A DNA stretch of 64,000 bases. Origin: M3 sp045133615. Its GTDB lineage: Bacteria; Bacteroidota; Bacteroidia; Bacteroidales; Muribaculaceae. Shown piece after piece: positions 61,180 to 64,000 of this stretch. A program made the translations under genes and the position numbers. Positions within the stretch are counted from its first letter, which is position 1. The number at the start of each line of letters is the position of its first letter. The notes below the pieces were generated by a model, which did not search any database, had not been told where the DNA came from, and worked only from the letters and a program-made list of their open reading frames with translations. Location: NCBI GenBank assembly GCA_045133615.1, contig JBGUUQ010000051.1, positions 23,657 to 87,656 of the forward strand. The letters run 5' to 3'.

Positions 61180-63837
61180 CTACATTTCAAGACCCAATGC
61201 CGTATTGATTCGCATTATAAGGTCGCTATAATGGTATCGAGTTGCCGTATCTGACGTTGATTGACGCGACTTCAGCAATGTGCGCAATCTCATCAATTCA
61301 CCTCGCTTTACAGATATGGCATCGGAGATACGATTGGCTTGCGAACCGTAGAATGACAATTCACGTCGCATGCTTTGCTCGTGTTCGCATTGCACATCAT
61401 GGCTGCAAACATGGCGGTTCATGTCAAAAAGGGGATCGATGTCGGCGAGTTTTTTGTTTATCTTAACTCCTTCCACTTCAGCAGCAGCTGTGAGAAGAGC
61501 ATCAACGAAATTTTTCTGCAATACGCGCGTTTTCACATCGGGAATCGCACCACGCTCAGTCACTCCAAATATGCCATTATGAAGCATATCCATCATTTCC
61601 ACCACAGTGAAGGCGTTTTTCTTGTTTACCGACTCATTTTCCAACATACGAATAAGACGACGGTCGGACAATAAATCCCATAACAGATAGGACTGCATAT
61701 TGTTGCGCATATACGACGGAGCATATTCCACAGGTCCGTTCGGGGTATTTGCACGTAAATATGTGTATCGACCCACCTCGGCATCAAAAAGCCAATCGTT
61801 ATCATTAAACGCCTCATCTATAATAAATTTCAACGCTTCGCGCTGGCGATTGCGATCGACAAATTCATAAGACTTAAGTTTGTCGCCAACCGTGACGTTT
61901 TCAACATATATTCCACCGATATTTGCCATCACATGATACATATACCGATTCCACTGTCCCAACACAGAATAATATAATCGGGAGGCATCATCATAAGTTT
62001 GTCCTGCATCGCCCGTAGTGGTCCAACTGATTATATTCGGAACTATACGTTTCAAATTGGCAATACCATATCGGGATGATTTCACCGGATCGTCGCCCAA
62101 GTCCTCATTCTGCGAACGTGGGTCTACTGCATCGCGAGCATCTTGAGCCTCACTATAATGATACAATCGGTGGGTATAGTTGCCAAGAAATTGCTGAAGC
62201 ATAGCGTAATCCTCTTTCGGGTCATCTTTTCCATACCAACGATAGCCGTATTCAATAGCCATCATATCGTAAGGACCAAGATTCGGGGAGAATACGGTCA
62301 CTCCATCGCCGGGCTGCGCCACATAATTGAATCGGGCATAGTCCATAATCGATGAAGATGTGGAATTGAGCATATTGGTATATGACGGAGAGCGAAGCGA
62401 ATCGGTAGGGATGGCACTCGATGCCATCATATTGTGGCGTAATCCCAAAGAGTGCCCCACTTCATGGCATGCGACAAAGCGCATTGCATCGCCAATGAGT
62501 TCGTCGGGCAATTTCGGTCCTGTCGCTCCGGGACGTGTAGCACCGGTCTGTACCACAATCCAATCATTAAGAATGTCGAGCACATTATGCCACCATATAA
62601 TATCAGCTTCGAGAATTTCTCCTGACCGAGGGTCGGTAATAGAAGGACCCATCGCATTGGATTTAGTGGATGCAGCATAAGTCAACACGGAATAATTCAT
62701 GTCGTCCATATCAACCTCCATGCTGTCGGTAACTTCTTTTGCAATAATGGCATTTTTAAATCCGGCCATCTCGAATGCCCGCTGCCATTCTTCAATACCT
62801 TGTTTAATATATGGACGCCACTGCTTGGGAGTTGAATTGTCGATATAAAAAACTATCGGTTTAATCGGTTCGACAACGCATCCGCTAAGATATTTTTCCA
62901 CATCCTCCACTTTCGGTTCCAACCGCCAACGTGTAATGTAGCGATCGCGTGTCACACGTTGCTGGTCGTCGGAATATACGAGTGACGATTCCGTAAAATA
63001 GCCTACTTTATTCGACATCAAACGGCGAGCCATAGGCTTTTCGGGTAGAAGCAATATCGAAGACCCAACTTCCACAGTCACATAAACAGAGGTATTTCCT
63101 TCGGTGACTTTTGTTGTCAATTCAGAGGTCACATAGACATTGTTTTCAAACGATTTCACCGACAAAATCCGCGAAAGATCTTTGTTGGCAGGTGTATCGA
63201 GATTGATATTGGAGAAAACATTGTTGATACTTGTCTGCGTACCATTATATATATCATTAACTTTGACCACAACCGCGGTGGAATCATTGTTTTCCGCTTC
63301 AACCTTAAACGACTGAATAAGCGGCGAAATATAATTGTCGTTAACAGACTTGGCAATTGATGCATAATCAGGAACAATCGGCAGCGGACGGCTTTGACGA
63401 ACATAGACCCGCTTGGCAGCATCATCAAATTCAAATCGTATCATCTGATTTTCGTAGTTGATACCGCGATTCACTCCTGCTTCATTAAGTTCTATCGGAA
63501 CACGTAGCAACTTATTGACGACAAGCATGTCGCGCCCCATCAATCGCTTCGGAATCTCAAAATAATAGTCATTCCCCTTTTTTATCACGCGAAACAGTCC
63601 GTTTTTCACGTCGGATGCTCCATCTATGATTTTTGCATATCCGGATTGCGCGCTATCGGATTGAATACTATCTGACACCGCTGATTCGGCCTTTCGTTTA
63701 TTTTTCTTGCTTTTGAAAAACAAGAGACCTGTATTTTCTTTATTAGAAACACCGTCGTACGTATCCGATGCATAAACATTAGCAGTTAGCATCAGTGACA
63801 TAGACAAAGGTAATATTAGGAATTTTTTCTTATTCAT
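61180..63837 (-). CDS. secreted zinc metalloprotease (DUF5117-type, HExxHxxGxxH)
   Basis: First gene of the operon. Signal peptide FLILPLSMSLMLTANVYA, a basic linker rich in Lys/Ser (about 40-65), then N-terminal domains of the DUF5117/DUF5118 type (LFRVIKKGNDYYFEIPKRLMGRDMLVVNKL). The zinc site at about residue 455-467 reads VACHEVGHSLGLRHNMMAS, an extended metzincin-like motif. The C-terminal third is helical. 885 residues. No T9SS domain, so probably periplasmic or lipid-independent secreted. Cleaving protein into peptides for the SusCD pair 25 bases downstream is the simplest reading; substrate unknown. Confidence 0.9.
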   Translation of the reverse strand: MNKKKFLILPLSMSLMLTANVYASDTYDGVSNKENTGLLFFKSKKNKRKAESAVSDSIQSDSAQSGYAKIIDGASDVKNGLFRVIKKGNDYYFEIPKRLMGRDMLVVNKLLRVPIELNEAGVNRGINYENQMIRFEFDDAAKRVYVRQSRPLPIVPDYASIAKSVNDNYISPLIQSFKVEAENNDSTAVVVKVNDIYNGTQTSINNVFSNINLDTPANKDLSRILSVKSFENNVYVTSELTTKVTEGNTSVYVTVEVGSSILLLPEKPMARRLMSNKVGYFTESSLVYSDDQQRVTRDRYITRWRLEPKVEDVEKYLSGCVVEPIKPIVFYIDNSTPKQWRPYIKQGIEEWQRAFEMAGFKNAIIAKEVTDSMEVDMDDMNYSVLTYAASTKSNAMGPSITDPRSGEILEADIIWWHNVLDILNDWIVVQTGATRPGATGPKLPDELIGDAMRFVACHEVGHSLGLRHNMMASSAIPTDSLRSPSYTNMLNSTSSSIMDYARFNYVAQPGDGVTVFSPNLGPYDMMAIEYGYRWYGKDDPKEDYAMLQQFLGNYTHRLYHYSEAQDARDAVDPRSQNEDLGDDPVKSSRYGIANLKRIVPNIISWTTTGDAGQTYDDASRLYYSVLGQWNRYMYHVMANIGGIYVENVTVGDKLKSYEFVDRNRQREALKFIIDEAFNDNDWLFDAEVGRYTYLRANTPNGPVEYAPSYMRNNMQSYLLWDLLSDRRLIRMLENESVNKKNAFTVVEMMDMLHNGIFGVTERGAIPDVKTRVLQKNFVDALLTAAAEVEGVKINKKLADIDPLFDMNRHVCSHDVQCEHEQSMRRELSFYGSQANRISDAISVKRGELMRLRTLLKSRQSTSDTATRYHYSDLIMRINTALGLEM

Positions 63838-64000
63838 CGTTTTACAAAATACACGTATAGCACTGTGATAATCACGGTATTATACGACATAGTAATATAG
63901 AGTTAGACCGCAATCTCCTTATAAGAGATTGCATTGTGCTATAAAATACTTGAAAATCAGATTTTTAAAATTTTACCGGACTTCTTGATGTGTGTTTTTG
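63838..64000. other. leader of metalloprotease operon with a hairpin
   Basis: No gene. A perfect 8-base-pair hairpin GCAATCTC / GAGATTGC (63910-63932) lies about 73 bases before the metalloprotease start. No clear TAnnTTTG box was seen; the promoter may lie beyond the window edge. Confidence 0.4.

Noticed and set aside
1..64000. CRISPR array, rRNA or tRNA genes
   Set aside because: No regularly spaced repeats, no cas genes, no tRNA cloverleaf or rRNA sequence were seen in the intergenic regions.

Overview
The window looks like a chromosomal segment of a gut Bacteroidales bacterium, most likely Muribaculaceae-like. I infer this from a SusC/SusD pair, two proteins with type IX secretion C-terminal domains, an NAD-type PyrD/PyrK pair, and many promoters of the Bacteroidota form (TTTG or TTG near -33, TAnnTTTG at -7). 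No 16S gene is present, so the genus is not fixed.

Layout. 1-704: 3' part of a glycosyltransferase. 760-4385 (minus): etfB, etfA and an acyl-CoA dehydrogenase. 4493-9691 (minus): purL and a PurF-like protein whose glutaminase residues are lost. 9966-15632: tig, clpP, clpX (proteostasis) and recQ. 15831-19395: purU followed by the late histidine genes hisH-hisA-hisF-hisIE. Then an FtsE-like ATPase, and lysC and lysA, closed by a strong terminator at 22807-22842.

23014-29675 is the centrepiece: a complete-looking 6.66-kb microvirus (Microviridae, Alpavirinae-like) prophage with no integrase. A 22-base direct repeat bounds it. At the left end the repeat forms a 28-base dif-like XerC/XerD site with a perfect canonical XerD arm, so the phage very probably uses the host chromosome-dimer resolution machinery, and the host dif should lie here. 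Its order is two small ORFs, an M15 peptidase, a 23-residue cationic hydrophobic peptide not called by ordinary gene finding, a rolling-circle initiator, major capsid, a probable scaffold, the pilot protein, a 41-residue membrane peptide, and about 390 bases of hairpin-rich noncoding DNA. A promoter-like box just inside attR points across the attachment site. In the circle it would feed the first phage genes; in the lysogen it points into the host.

29795-35776: a His-rich exported protein and a CzcB/CzcA/CzcC-type metal efflux system. 35901-42528: sodB, a K-channel-like membrane protein with an altered filter, a T9SS type-B cargo, an MltD-like transglycosylase and uvrA. 42529-43315 is an AT-rich gene-free gap ending in a promoter with a palindromic operator before an HTH regulator. 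43961-45630: pyrK-pyrD. 45719-47941 (minus): a sugar MFS transporter and endonuclease IV. 48060-50207: an RNA methyltransferase and radA.

50285-52308 is an AT-rich accessory patch: a second HTH protein related to the first, an exported protein, a candidate structured RNA with a three-way junction, and a lipoprotein. 52456-54686 (minus) is a NatAB-like ABC exporter. 54844-63837 (minus) is a probable operon of a zinc metalloprotease, SusC, SusD and a propeller-like T9SS protein. It looks like a protein- or peptide-acquisition locus rather than a classical polysaccharide locus, since no glycoside hydrolase is present.
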